DNA from: Afipia sp.
GTDB lineage: Bacteria; Pseudomonadota; Alphaproteobacteria; Rhizobiales; Xanthobacteraceae
Assembly (NCBI GenBank): GCA_017308575.1
Contig: JAFKEQ010000002.1
Span: 122,832 to 186,831, forward strand
Length of the DNA: 64,000 nucleotides
Reading direction: 5' to 3'
The notes under the pieces are model-generated. The model had not been told where the DNA came from and did no database searches. It was given only the letters and a program-made list of their open reading frames with translations. Position 1 is the stretch's first letter. Each line of letters begins with the position of its first letter. The position numbers and the translations under genes were made by a program. Positions 10,900 to 23,279 of this stretch are shown here, in pieces.

Positions 10900-11304
10900 T
10901 CAGGCCTTGCCGCGCGAGGCGTCGATGCTCCATGGTCCCGGCCCCGCACTCGCGAGGTACAGGCACACGAAGCAGAACAGGATCGCGGCGGTGCCGCCGT
11001 TGTTCAGCGGATGCCAGACGGGTGTGCCGGTCTTGAACATGTGGCCGAGGAAATAGGCGAACGCCATTTCGCCGGACAGGATGAAGGCGGTCAGCCGGGT
11101 GAACAGGCCGAGGATCAGCAGCGCGCCGAGAATGAGTTCAAGCGTGCCCGCGGTCACGATAAGCGGCGGGATGTTGGCGAAATACGGCAGCACCGGAAAC
11201 TTGAAAAGCTTGGCGACGCCGTACTGAAACAGCAGCAGGCCGGTCACGATGCGCAGCAGGCTGAGAAGCTGCGGCCGGTACGGTTCGAGAAATCTGAAAT
11301 CCAT
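10900..11304 (-). CDS. DoxX-family membrane protein
   Basis: 134 residues from the ATG at 11304, with AGGGGGT upstream; a longer form adds nine residues. Four membrane helices are visible, with the family features LLRIVTGLLLFQYGVAKLF at the first helix, ELILGALLILGLFTRLTA at the second, and AYFLGHM. DoxX proteins are small integral membrane proteins often associated with redox or thiol stress. It converges on the TauE gene with an 18-bp gap and has no operon partner. Confidence 0.88.
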   Translation of the reverse strand: MDFRFLEPYRPQLLSLLRIVTGLLLFQYGVAKLFKFPVLPYFANIPPLIVTAGTLELILGALLILGLFTRLTAFILSGEMAFAYFLGHMFKTGTPVWHPLNNGGTAAILFCFVCLYLASAGPGPWSIDASRGKA

Positions 11305-11468
11305 GGCTACCCCCTGTTTGACTCCACGCACCTTGTTATCCCGCTCGCCGGGGAATCGAAAGTCTGCCGCGCCCGCTGACCGGTGACGATTTCGTGGGTT
11401 TGGCTGGAATAATTCTGAGAAGGCAAGTGTTACGCGTGCGCCCTGGTCTCAGGGATGAGACCGCGGAG

Positions 11469-11762
11469 TTACTTCGCCGCAGGGTCTTGCGGCTTTTGCG
11501 CTTCACCGGGCGTGTCCGCGGCGAGGCAGCGGATCGGTTTCGGCTGGCAGGCAACGCCGATGTTGGAGCAGACCGGAGCTGCGCCATCGACTCCGCGCAT
11601 GCAGGTCACGCAGTCGTCGGTCCATTGGCTGCAGTTCGGCTGGTTGACATGAACAGACAGGTCCTTCGGCCGGGGTGGCGGCGGAATGTCGATTTCGGCG
11701 GCGAATGCGCCGCCGGCCGCGAGCAGGATCGCCGTGATCGCTACGATGACGTGAAGTCGCAT
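11469..11762 (-). CDS. Small secreted cysteine-containing protein, unknown function
   Basis: 97 residues. A clear signal peptide (RLHVIVAITAILLAAGGAFA, then a cut near AEID) is followed by a Pro-rich segment and a compact domain with six cysteines (NCSQW, DDCVTCM, VCSNIG, ACQPKP, RCLAAD), which suggests disulfide bonding in the periplasm. No family was recognised. It lies downstream of greA on the same strand, separated from it by a hairpin. Confidence 0.7.
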   Translation of the reverse strand: MRLHVIVAITAILLAAGGAFAAEIDIPPPPRPKDLSVHVNQPNCSQWTDDCVTCMRGVDGAAPVCSNIGVACQPKPIRCLAADTPGEAQKPQDPAAK

Positions 11763-11802
11763 GGCTCAACATCCATTCCGGATAGCGTCGATCATAAAGC
11801 AA

Positions 11803-11824
11803 ATGGCCGGGAAGTCCCGGCCAT
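11803..11824 (-). terminator. Likely terminator of greA
   Basis: The 10-bp stem ATGGCCGGGA/TCCCGGCCAT has a 2-base spacer. On the minus strand it is followed by TTTGCTTTAT, a weak U-rich tail. Confidence 0.6.
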
Positions 11825-11862
11825 TCTCGACGCATTGCTTCCAGATCCAAAGTGCAGACGGC

Positions 11863-12339
11863 TTACTTCCAGTCCACCTTGGCGATCTCATAGGCCTTGG
11901 CGCCGCCCGGTGCGACCACCTCGACGGAGGTGCCCTTCTTCTTGCCAATCAGCGCGCGCGCCAGCGGCGACGTGATCGAGATGCGGCCCTTCTTGGCGTC
12001 GGCTTCGGATTCGCCGACGATCTGCCAGACGGCTTTCTTCTCGGTGTCCTCGTCGATCAGCGTGACGGTCGCGCCGAACTTGATGGTGTCGCCGGACAGT
12101 TTCGAAACATCGATGATGTCGGCGCGCGCGATCTTGTCCTCGAGTTCGGCGATGCGGCCCTCGTTGTGCGACTGCGCTTCCTTCGCGGCATGGTACTCGG
12201 CATTTTCCGACAGATCGCCATGGGAGCGCGCTTCGGCGATCGCTTCCACGATGCGCGGCCGCTCCACCGACTGGCGCTGCTTCAATTCCTCTTCCAGAGC
12301 AGTGTAGCCACTCTGGGTCAGCGGTATCTTTTCAACCAT
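11863..12339 (-). CDS. greA: Transcription elongation factor GreA
   Basis: 158 residues from the ATG at 12339, preceded by AAGGACG; a longer frame adds a non-conserved tail. The N-terminal coiled coil carries the acidic tip that enters the RNA polymerase secondary channel ([24 protein letters not shown]), with the paired acidic residues D and E of [10 protein letters not shown] present. The C-terminal FKBP-like domain follows, ending [13 protein letters not shown]. GreA rescues backtracked polymerase by stimulating transcript cleavage. It lies downstream of carB on the same strand. Confidence 0.97.
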   Translation of the reverse strand: MVEKIPLTQSGYTALEEELKQRQSVERPRIVEAIAEARSHGDLSENAEYHAAKEAQSHNEGRIAELEDKIARADIIDVSKLSGDTIKFGATVTLIDEDTEKKAVWQIVGESEADAKKGRISITSPLARALIGKKKGTSVEVVAPGGAKAYEIAKVDWK

Positions 12340-12511
12340 TTCGTCGTCCTTGAATTCCGTGACGCGGGGAGGCCGCGGTCGCGAAACATTTCCTTGCGAT
12401 CCCGTGGGCGACCGGCCTTGTGGGAACAAAAAAGAACATCGCCGCGGCAGGCGAGTTCCTGCCGCTCATTCCGCTTATAGCACACCGGCTGCGGAGCCCC
12501 GGCCAAACAAT

Positions 12512-15976
<3,465 letters not shown>

Positions 15977-16012
15977 TAGGTCTCGCGGGCAGAGCCGGGG
16001 TATTTTCGGCAC

Positions 16013-16041
16013 AAAAAAAGGGCGCGCAGCCGCGCGTCCCT
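16013..16041 (-). terminator. Hairpin plus U-run in front of carB (terminator or attenuator)
   Basis: On the minus strand, AGGG-(T bulge)-CGCGC pairs across a four-base loop and is followed by seven U (the A-run at 16013-16019). It ends 36 nt before the carB start. It may simply end transcripts of the upstream methyltransferase gene, or attenuate carB. Confidence 0.6.
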
Positions 16042-16186
16042 GAAAGCCGGCGCTTGGGATGGCCATGCGCGCGAGGTGTCTTTAGACCAGATTCCGATGG
16101 TGTGAAAGACCTTTAAGGCCGCGATCAACCGGCAATTTTATGCAGTTTTCCGGGATATCTCCCGAAAAGCCGGAATTTTAAAGCGC

Positions 16187-16903
16187 TCAGGCGCGGGGCG
16201 TCGCCACGAAGGTCATGCGCGCGGGATTGTAGCCGATATTGGCCTTGGCGCGGGTCGCCTTGAAGCCCGCGGTTTCGAGTTTGGCGAGCATCTCGGCTTC
16301 GCCATAGCGCTGGAGGCCGATACTCTGGCGGAGCTGCCAGTAGTCGGACAGGGCGGTGCGCGCCAGCCCCCACAGCGCGTCGGTCAGAAAGCCGTTTTTG
16401 GCGGCCAGTCTGAGCAGGGCCATCACGTCGGTGGCAGCACCGACATCCGGGCGCAGGATATCGCCAAGCACGAAAGTGCCGCCCGGCTTCACGACGCGCC
16501 GCATCAGCGCGAAGGTCCGGTCGAGTTCGGCCGGTGTCATGTATTGTGCCACCGAGATCATCACCGCCAGATCAACCGAGCCATCGGCAAGCTGCGCAAG
16601 GTCGTCCAGCGAGCGGACCTCGATCTTCGGATTTGGGCCGAAACGGGCCGAAAGCCGGCCGCGCACTCCCGGAGCAGGCTCGGCCAGGATCAGCGTCCGG
16701 CAGGCGGAGGCGACCTGCGCCGCCGACAGCGCTTCGCCGCAGGAATAATCCAGCACCACCGCATCCGGCAAAGGCACATAGGTGAGGATGTCATCGGCGA
16801 TCACGCGAAAATGCACATCGCGATGCAGCTTGCTGACATAAATTGTGTGGGTTGAATCGTAATAATCGATCCAGTCGTCCATCGGCCTGTCCGGACTGGG
16901 CAT
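16187..16903 (-). CDS. Class I SAM-dependent methyltransferase
   Basis: 238 residues; an alternative start is the ATG at 16882 (MDDWIDYY). The Rossmann-like core is visible: motif I AVVLDYSCGEALSA (about residues 48-61), the acidic residue after strand 2 (LILAEPAPGV), the aspartate of VDLAVMISVAQYM, and the post-motif VVKPGGTFVLGDIL. The form is of the Methyltransf_11 type acting on a small molecule or lipid; the acceptor is unknown. It is divergent from dps and upstream of carB on the same strand. Confidence 0.85.
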   Translation of the reverse strand: MPSPDRPMDDWIDYYDSTHTIYVSKLHRDVHFRVIADDILTYVPLPDAVVLDYSCGEALSAAQVASACRTLILAEPAPGVRGRLSARFGPNPKIEVRSLDDLAQLADGSVDLAVMISVAQYMTPAELDRTFALMRRVVKPGGTFVLGDILRPDVGAATDVMALLRLAAKNGFLTDALWGLARTALSDYWQLRQSIGLQRYGEAEMLAKLETAGFKATRAKANIGYNPARMTFVATPRA

Positions 16904-16956
16904 GATCGGGGGCCGGTGACCGGTCCGAAAAGATCTTGCCGCTCAAGATGAAGGTT

Positions 16957-16976
16957 CCCGCCGGGGAACCGGCGGG
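16957..16976 (+). promoter_or_regulatory. Stable GNRA-capped hairpin upstream of dps
   Basis: The perfect 8-bp GC stem CCCGCCGG/CCGGCGGG with a GGAA loop lies 75 bp before the dps start in the methyltransferase-dps spacer. If transcribed it would form a stable 5' leader element; its function is unknown. Confidence 0.45.
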
Positions 16977-17051
16977 CGTAAGATGCGTTAGAGGGTCTGG
17001 CGATCTCTGTCCATCGCCGGATGCGCGTGTTCTTAGCAGGAAGGTCCTACC

Positions 17052-17576
17052 GTGAGCAAAACCAAGTCAAGCGTTTCCCCCAATCTCGATACCCCCACCG
17101 ACCTCGACGCTGCGGCGGTAGCTAAGGTTACAGCCGCGCTCAACACGTTGTTGGCCGACGCCTTCGCGCTTTACCTGAAGACCAAGAATTTCCACTGGCA
17201 CATCAGCGGGCGGCATTTCCGCGACTACCATCTGCTGCTGGACCAGCACTCCGAACAGATTTTTGCCACCACCGACGTGCTGGCCGAGCGTGTCCGCAAG
17301 ATCGGCGGCGACACCATCCGCTCGATCGGCCAGATCGCCAAGCTGCAGACCATCAAGGACAATGACGAGAAGTTCGTGCCGCCGCGCGAGATGTTGCGCG
17401 AACTGATGGAGGACAACAAGAAGGTCGCTGCGGCGATGCGCAAGGCGCATAAGATCTGCGACGACGCAGAAGATATCGCCTCCGCCAGCATCCTCGAAAA
17501 CTTCATTGATGAAACCGAGCGGCGGACCTGGTTCCTATTCGAGGCTACGCGCCAAGAAGGCGGCAACGAGGCCTGA
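17052..17576 (+). CDS. dps: Dps-family DNA-protecting ferritin-like protein
   Basis: 174 residues from the GTG at 17052, preceded by AGGAAGG. The Dps pattern is clear: KNFHWHISGRHFRDYHLLLD and the later D/E residues (TTDVLAERVRKIGG) supply the inter-subunit ferroxidase ligands, and the four-helix bundle length is right. The Lys/Ser/Thr-rich first 25 residues could be the DNA-contacting tail. Dps dodecamers store iron, consume peroxide and compact DNA under starvation. It is monocistronic, ending at a strong terminator. Confidence 0.95.
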   Translation: MSKTKSSVSPNLDTPTDLDAAAVAKVTAALNTLLADAFALYLKTKNFHWHISGRHFRDYHLLLDQHSEQIFATTDVLAERVRKIGGDTIRSIGQIAKLQTIKDNDEKFVPPREMLRELMEDNKKVAAAMRKAHKICDDAEDIASASILENFIDETERRTWFLFEATRQEGGNEA

Positions 17577-17599
17577 CCCCGATTGCATGCACGTTTCGG

Positions 17600-17630
17600 A
17601 ACGTCCCCAGCGATGGGGACGTTCTTTTTT
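17600..17630 (+). terminator. Rho-independent terminator after dps
   Basis: The 9-bp stem AACGTCCCC/GGGGACGTT with loop AGCGAT is followed by CTTTTTT. It also faces the end of the convergent glycosyltransferase gene. Confidence 0.9.
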
Positions 17631-17634
17631 GTTC

Positions 17635-18441
17635 CTACGAATGTTTGGCCAGATGCCGCCGTATCCGGCGCAGAGGCGCGTGCCAGAGCTTGTCGCGCCA
17701 GCGTGCAGCCGTCAGTTCGCGGCGCCGTGAAGGCGTCATGTCCACGTCGCGCAGCAATCGCCGGAGTCCTTGCCGCCTGATCGTGCCGCGGGCGAATTCG
17801 CCGCTCAGCATGTTGAGCGGATTGATCTGATGCATGATGTCATAGACCGGCTGCCCGTCGGGCCGGTGAATTTCCTTGATCGCGATGCCGCGGGTGGCGA
17901 GGAAAAACGAAATCCACAGATCGTCGTGAAAGAGCAGGGGCGTGTCTTGGACATGCGTCGCGGCAAAGGCGGCGATGCCGTCGAGATTGGGTGTCCAGAA
18001 ACTGAAGCCGTCGCAGCCTTGCCCGATGGTGACGCCGTCGTTGATGTAGGTGTGATAGCTGAACGAGGCGCTGTGATCCGCCGCCTGTGCGCTGGCAAGA
18101 CCATGCAGGAAATCGGGGCGATACCGCACGTCGTCGTCCGCGACCACGAGGCAGGTCTCGGCGGGAAGACGGTTCAACGCACCGAGCAGTTTCGTGCCCG
18201 GTCCCCAGTCGCGCTCCACGGGCACCACTTCGATGATGTCGCCGCAAAAATCGGAACTGCGTAAAAAGTCGGGAAGCGTGTAGCCGCATTTCTCGCGCAA
18301 CGAGATTGCCGGCAACGGGACGAAAATTTTATCGGGCCGCTGCCGGTTGGCGAGCAGCGATTCCAGCGCTGGCCGCATCTCCGCGATCCGGCTCGGCAAG
18401 GTGGTGATGCTGACGATCAGGGGGGCTGAGGAGGCGGGCAA
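17635..18441 (-). CDS. Glycosyltransferase-like protein (GT-A type)
   Basis: 268 residues. The start LIVSITTLPSRIAEMRPALE SLL-type lead-in, a WGPGTKLLGAL segment, and CLVVADDDVRYRPDFL (the DDD metal/nucleotide-sugar motif near residue 100) give a GT-A fold; HDDLWISFFL near residue 170 looks like the conserved acceptor-side acidic motif. The family is the uncharacterised type found with polysaccharide genes. It follows the GT4 gene by 18 bp on the same strand and probably belongs to the carA transcript. The sugar is unknown. Confidence 0.72.
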   Translation of the reverse strand: MPASSAPLIVSITTLPSRIAEMRPALESLLANRQRPDKIFVPLPAISLREKCGYTLPDFLRSSDFCGDIIEVVPVERDWGPGTKLLGALNRLPAETCLVVADDDVRYRPDFLHGLASAQAADHSASFSYHTYINDGVTIGQGCDGFSFWTPNLDGIAAFAATHVQDTPLLFHDDLWISFFLATRGIAIKEIHRPDGQPVYDIMHQINPLNMLSGEFARGTIRRQGLRRLLRDVDMTPSRRRELTAARWRDKLWHAPLRRIRRHLAKHS

Positions 18442-18459
18442 GGACCGGACCTCTGCGGG

Positions 18460-19545
18460 TTATGTCGGCGGCAGCGCAAGCACGGAGCGGTAGACCGACT
18501 CGAGGTCGGACAACAGAAAGCTTTCGAGCCGCCCGGCGTGCTCCGACCATGTGATGCCCTGCTGATAACGCAGCGCCGCTTCGTGCTGGCTGCGCCAGAG
18601 CGCATCGTCGGTCAGCAGCCGCACAGCGTCCGCGCCGAACTTAGCATCATCGTCGTGAACGAAGCCCGTCAATCCGTCGATGACGCGCTCGGGCATGACG
18701 GTGATGTTGGAGACGATGGCCGGCAGGCCGAGCGCCTGGGCTTCCGCAACAGCAAGGCAGAACGCTTCCGTTTTGTGGCCGGGATAGAGCATCACGCGCG
18801 CGCCGCGCATCGCGGCGATCAGTGTTTCGCGGCTCTGCGGCGGATGCACCCGCACGGATGCTTTCACGTCCGCCGTCATTCCGGGCGGCAGGAAGTGTCC
18901 TTCCCACAGTTTCCAGGCGTCGTCGCCCTCCTTGAGGGCGTTGATGCCATAGACATCGAGGATGGCGTTCGGCACGCGCGGCAGAACATGCTTGATCCAG
19001 ATGTCAACGACACGCCGCAGATTGCGGGTCGGATGCGATGCAAACAGCGCGCGCGGCGGCGGTGCCTCCGCAAGCGGGGCGTGGCCGCGAATATCGTCGG
19101 GCAAACCATGCGGCAGCACGAATAGCGGGTCGTATTGCGGCAGCACCGGCGAGTATTTCTTGGCCTGAAACAGACTCATCAGGACCGGCACCGGGCGGTG
19201 CAGCCACAGCCGCCAGAACTTCTTGTAGTGCTTGAGCTGGTTCACCGGCCACATGACCCAGATTGCGTTGCGGCGCGGCTTGCGCACGAAGCCCAGAAGC
19301 TCCGGCTGGTGGCAGGCAATATAGAGATCGCAGGTATCGGGCCGTTTGCCATCCAGCGGCCGCCACATTACGCCCTGGTCCATCACCGGCGCGTCGCAGT
19401 TTGAATACACCGTGACCTGATGGCCGCGCCTCGCGAATTCGCGCGCGCACTGGATCACGCTGGATTCGGTGCCGCCGAGCGGACGGTTCTCAAGGTCGCG
19501 ACCGTCGTAGCGCAGTGTCTTGTCCGCGAAAATGATGGTCGCCAT
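18460..19545 (-). CDS. Glycosyltransferase family 4-like protein
   Basis: 361 residues. The protein has a GT-B fold: an N-terminal domain beginning TIIFADKTLRYDGRDLENRP and GGTESSVIQCAREFARRGH, and a C-terminal nucleotide-sugar domain with PGHKTEAFCLAVAEAQALGLP (the E-x7-E type motif) and VSNITVMPERV. It probably transfers a hexose in the synthesis of a surface glycan or glycolipid. It begins 9 bp after the carA stop, so the two are likely co-transcribed although the functions are unrelated. Confidence 0.87.
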   Translation of the reverse strand: MATIIFADKTLRYDGRDLENRPLGGTESSVIQCAREFARRGHQVTVYSNCDAPVMDQGVMWRPLDGKRPDTCDLYIACHQPELLGFVRKPRRNAIWVMWPVNQLKHYKKFWRLWLHRPVPVLMSLFQAKKYSPVLPQYDPLFVLPHGLPDDIRGHAPLAEAPPPRALFASHPTRNLRRVVDIWIKHVLPRVPNAILDVYGINALKEGDDAWKLWEGHFLPPGMTADVKASVRVHPPQSRETLIAAMRGARVMLYPGHKTEAFCLAVAEAQALGLPAIVSNITVMPERVIDGLTGFVHDDDAKFGADAVRLLTDDALWRSQHEAALRYQQGITWSEHAGRLESFLLSDLESVYRSVLALPPT

Positions 19546-19554
19546 CGGCTTCGC

Positions 19555-20745
19555 TCAGGCTCGCTTCTTTTCGCGCATCAGATCGGTGAAGCGCCGGAAC
19601 AGATAGTGCGAGTCGCGCGGCCCCGGCGACGCTTCCGGATGATACTGCACCGAGAACACCGGCTTGTCCTTCAGCGCGATGCCGCAGTTGGTGTTGTCGA
19701 ACAGCGAAATATGGGTCTGTTCGACATTGGCGGGCAGCGTCTCCTTGTCCACCGCGAAGCCGTGATTCATCGAGGTGATTTCGACCTTGCCGGTGGTGAG
19801 GTCCTTCACCGGATGGTTCGCGCCGTGATGACCCTGATGCATCTTCATGGTCTTGCCGCCCAGCGCCAGACCGAGCATCTGGTGGCCCAGACAAATGCCG
19901 AAGGTCGGTGTGCCGGAGTCGATCACCTTCTTGATGACCGGCACGGCATATTTTCCGGTTTCCGCTGGATCGCCGGGGCCGTTGGAGAGGAACACACCGT
20001 CCGGCTTCATGGCGAGAATGTCTTCGGCCGGGGTCGTCGCGGTCACCACGGTGACCTTGCAGCCTTCGCCGGCGAGCAGGCGCAGGATGTTGCGCTTGAT
20101 GCCGTAGTCGATGGCGACGACGTTGAATTCCGGCTTGTCCTGGATGCCGAAGCCCTTGCCCCATTCCCACGGCGTCTCGTCCCAGTTGAAGCGCTGGGTG
20201 CTGGTCACCATCGGCACGAGGTCCATGCCCTCGAGGCCGGGCCACTCGCGGGCTTCTTCCTTGAGGCCGTGCAGGTCGAACTTGCCGCTCTGCGCATGGG
20301 CGATCACGGCGTTCGGCATGCCCTTGCTGCGGATCAGCGCGGTGAGGGCGCGGGTGTCGATCCCGGCGACCCCGACAATGCCGCGCGCCTTCAGCCATGC
20401 GTCGAGATGGCGGGTGGCGCGGTAGTTCGACGGATCGGTGATGCCCGCGCGCAGGATCACGCCGCGTGCGCCTGGCGTCGCCGCCATGTTCACCGTCTCG
20501 ATGTCTTCGTCGTTGGTGCCGACATTCCCGATATGCGGGAATGTGAAGGTGATGAGCTGCCCGGCATAGGACGGATCGGTGAGGATTTCCTCATATCCGG
20601 TCATCGCCGTGTTGAAGCAGACTTCACCGACGGCTTGGCCTTCCGCGCCGAGGCCGAAGCCTTCAAGCACGGTGCCGTCGGCAAGCACGAGAAGCGCGGT
20701 CGGTTTGAGGTCCGGCCATGCTGAGGAATTGTCTGATGTGGTCAT
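19555..20745 (-). CDS. carA: Carbamoyl-phosphate synthase small (glutaminase) subunit
   Basis: 396 residues. The N-terminal domain (VLADGTVLEGFGLGAEG to FPHIGNVGTND) contacts CarB; the C-terminal class I glutamine amidotransferase domain has the catalytic triad Cys285 (GICLGHQM), His369 and Glu371 (QYHPEAS). It hydrolyses glutamine and passes ammonia to CarB. Two glycosyltransferase genes follow closely on the same strand. carB lies 3.6 kb downstream and has its own leader. Confidence 0.98.
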   Translation of the reverse strand: MTTSDNSSAWPDLKPTALLVLADGTVLEGFGLGAEGQAVGEVCFNTAMTGYEEILTDPSYAGQLITFTFPHIGNVGTNDEDIETVNMAATPGARGVILRAGITDPSNYRATRHLDAWLKARGIVGVAGIDTRALTALIRSKGMPNAVIAHAQSGKFDLHGLKEEAREWPGLEGMDLVPMVTSTQRFNWDETPWEWGKGFGIQDKPEFNVVAIDYGIKRNILRLLAGEGCKVTVVTATTPAEDILAMKPDGVFLSNGPGDPAETGKYAVPVIKKVIDSGTPTFGICLGHQMLGLALGGKTMKMHQGHHGANHPVKDLTTGKVEITSMNHGFAVDKETLPANVEQTHISLFDNTNCGIALKDKPVFSVQYHPEASPGPRDSHYLFRRFTDLMREKKRA

Positions 20746-20900
20746 GAGCGCATCACATAGACCCTGCGCCGCGGCGCGTCAAAGGGACAAACGCCGGATT
20801 CACAATGCGTTCCCTCAAATTTGACAGTCCGGGCGGGCTCCCTAAGCTGCGCCCGGAACGGGCCCTTTCAAGAGGTCCGGCGGTGTAGGAGACGCAATCG

Positions 20901-22493
20901 ATGGATTCGGCAGTGACGACAGTGGATTTGCAGCAGCTTCACTCAGGCGGAACCATCGGCAGCCTGATTATCAATGCGGTGGGCCGGTTCGGCGATCAGC
21001 CTGCCATCGCCGACGGTAAAGTACGGTGGAGCTACCGGGAACTGGGCGACACCATTGGCCGCTTCATCACCCTGTTCCGCTCACTGGGCCTGAAGAAGGG
21101 CAGCGCGCTGTCGATATTAGCCAGCAACCGCGCCGAAGCCTGGGCCGCGATCTGCGCCGCTTTGGTGATGGGCGTGCGCTACACCCCGCTGCATCCGATG
21201 GCGGCGGAGGACGACCATGCCTTTATTCTGGAAGACGCCGAGATCGATCTCCTGATCGTCGAGGGCGCGAAATTCGGCCCGCGCGGTCTTGCGCTCAAGG
21301 CGCGAGTGCCGTCGATGAAGACCATCTATTCGATCGGCCCGATGGACGGCGTGCGCGATGTGATGCCCGATCTCGCTACGGCCGCGCCAGCGCCGCTGGT
21401 CGATGAAAGCCGCGCGCATGAGATCGCCTTCCTCGCCTATACCGGCGGCACCACCGGCCGCTCCAAGGGCGTGATGCTGTCGCACCGCGCGCTGGTGACC
21501 ATGACGCTGCTGCTCTATTCGGACTGGGACTGGCCGCAGCCCATCCGCTTCCTCGCCGCGACGCCGATCAGTCACGCCGCGGGCGTGACGCTGTTTCCGG
21601 TGATGATGCGCGGCGGACTGATGCGGCTGGTGCAGGGTTTCGAGCCGGAAGTTTACGCAAGCGTCGTTGCGTCCGAGAAGATCAACGCGACCTTCCTGGT
21701 GCCGACGCTGATCTATGCGCTGATCGACAACGAGGATCTGCGCAAGCGTCACGATCTGTCGTCGCTGGAAACCATCGTCTATGGCGCGGCGCCGATGTCG
21801 CCGGACCGGTTGATGGAAGGCATGAAGATCTTCGGCAAGGTATTCGTGCAGCTTTACGGCCAGACCGAAGCGCCGCAGGTCATCACCTCGATGCGCAAGA
21901 TCGATCACGACGAGACCAAGCCGGGCCGGCTCGGCTCCTGCGGACGCGTCAGTCCCGGCGTGGACGTCAAGCTGTTCGATGCCGACATGAAGGAAGTCGG
22001 CATCGGCGAGCCCGGCGAAATCTGCGTGCGCGGGCCTCTGTTGATGGACGGGTACTGGAAGCGGCCGGATGCCAATGCGGAGACGCTGCGCGGCGGCTGG
22101 CTGCACACCGGTGACGTCGCGGTGAAGGATTCCGAGGGCTACTACTATATCGTCGACCGCACCAAGGACATGATCATCTCCGGTGGCTTCAACATCTATC
22201 CGCGCGAGGTCGAGGATGCGCTGATGTCGCATCCGTCGGTGGCGTCCGCCGCGGTGATCGGAATTCCGGATGAGAAGTGGGGCGAGGCGGTGAAGGGCTT
22301 CGTGGTGTTGAAGGCCGGTGCGAATTCGGGCGTCGCCGAATTGCAGGCCCATGTGAAGGACAGGCGTGGTGCGCCGTGGTCGCCCAAGACCATCGATTTC
22401 GTGGAGACGATTCCGGTGACGGGCCTCGGCAAAATCGACCGCAAGGCGCTGCGCGCGCCATATTGGGAAGGCCGCACGCGGGGAGTGGCTTAA
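20901..22493 (+). CDS. Acyl-CoA synthetase (AMP-forming fatty-acid-CoA ligase family)
   Basis: 530 residues, full length for the ANL adenylating family. The P-loop-like AYTGGTTGRSKGVMLSH is near residue 180, the YGAAPMSP and YGQTEAP motifs follow, then the hinge GYYYIVDRTKDMI and the C-terminal catalytic lysine in TGLGKIDRKAL. It activates a carboxylic acid as acyl-AMP and transfers it to CoA. It is followed after 5 bp by an alpha/beta hydrolase gene, so the pair may process one acyl substrate. Chain-length preference is not readable. Confidence 0.92.
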   Translation: MDSAVTTVDLQQLHSGGTIGSLIINAVGRFGDQPAIADGKVRWSYRELGDTIGRFITLFRSLGLKKGSALSILASNRAEAWAAICAALVMGVRYTPLHPMAAEDDHAFILEDAEIDLLIVEGAKFGPRGLALKARVPSMKTIYSIGPMDGVRDVMPDLATAAPAPLVDESRAHEIAFLAYTGGTTGRSKGVMLSHRALVTMTLLLYSDWDWPQPIRFLAATPISHAAGVTLFPVMMRGGLMRLVQGFEPEVYASVVASEKINATFLVPTLIYALIDNEDLRKRHDLSSLETIVYGAAPMSPDRLMEGMKIFGKVFVQLYGQTEAPQVITSMRKIDHDETKPGRLGSCGRVSPGVDVKLFDADMKEVGIGEPGEICVRGPLLMDGYWKRPDANAETLRGGWLHTGDVAVKDSEGYYYIVDRTKDMIISGGFNIYPREVEDALMSHPSVASAAVIGIPDEKWGEAVKGFVVLKAGANSGVAELQAHVKDRRGAPWSPKTIDFVETIPVTGLGKIDRKALRAPYWEGRTRGVA

Positions 22494-22498
22494 GTCTC

Positions 22499-23200
22499 AT
22501 GCCCCATACACTTCCCATCGTTCTCGTTCCGGGTCTTGCCTGTTCGCCGCGGATCTATGCGCCGCAGATTCCGGAACTGTGGCGGGTCGCGCCGGTGCAT
22601 CTCGCCAACCATGCGCGCGGCGGCGACATGGCGGCGATCGCGCGGCGCATTCTGGCTGAAGCGCCGCTGCGCTTTGCGCTCGCCGGTCATTCGATGGGCG
22701 GCTACATCGTGCTGGAGATGTTCCGGCAGGCGCCGGAGCGCATTGCACGGCTGGCGCTGCTCTCGACCTCGGCGCGTCCGGAGACGCCGGAAGCCAGCGA
22801 GCGCCGCCGCGGCCTGATCGCGGAGGTGAAGGCGGGCGGCTATCACAAGGTGATGGAAGGCCTGTTCGGAAAGTTCGTGCATCCGTCGCGGGCGAACGAT
22901 GCGACCTTGCGGAAGATCGTGTTCGACATGGCCGACGATGTCGGCCCCGATGCCTTCGTCTGGCAACTCGAGGCGATCATGACGCGGGCGGATTCCCGTC
23001 CGACGCTGGCGCAGATCAAGTGTCCGACGCTGGTGCTGACCAGCGATACCGACAACATGGTTCCGAATGAGTTCTCCACCGAACTCGCCAATGGCATCGC
23101 GGGCGCAAAGCTGGTCACAATTCCCGATTGCGGTCACCTTCCGCAGCTTGAAAAGCCGCGGGCCATGACCGATGCCATGCTCGACTGGCTGGAGATGTAG
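22499..23200 (+). CDS. Alpha/beta hydrolase
   Basis: 233 residues from the ATG at 22499; longer in-frame starts lie inside the preceding gene. The oxyanion-hole region is LPIVLVPGLACSP, the nucleophile elbow AGHSMGGYI (Ser near residue 69), the acid is likely Asp in TSDTDNMVP, and the histidine is in IPDCGHLPQLE. It is cytoplasmic, with no signal peptide. It starts 5 bp after the acyl-CoA synthetase and could hydrolyse an ester or thioester related to that enzyme. Confidence 0.88.
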   Translation: MPHTLPIVLVPGLACSPRIYAPQIPELWRVAPVHLANHARGGDMAAIARRILAEAPLRFALAGHSMGGYIVLEMFRQAPERIARLALLSTSARPETPEASERRRGLIAEVKAGGYHKVMEGLFGKFVHPSRANDATLRKIVFDMADDVGPDAFVWQLEAIMTRADSRPTLAQIKCPTLVLTSDTDNMVPNEFSTELANGIAGAKLVTIPDCGHLPQLEKPRAMTDAMLDWLEM

Positions 23201-23279
23201 CAGCTTTGGTTGTGCGGGCTCGTAAAACGCCTTACATCAGCGGCAACGATTTGCACGAAGGAATTTCGAGGAGAAGCCG

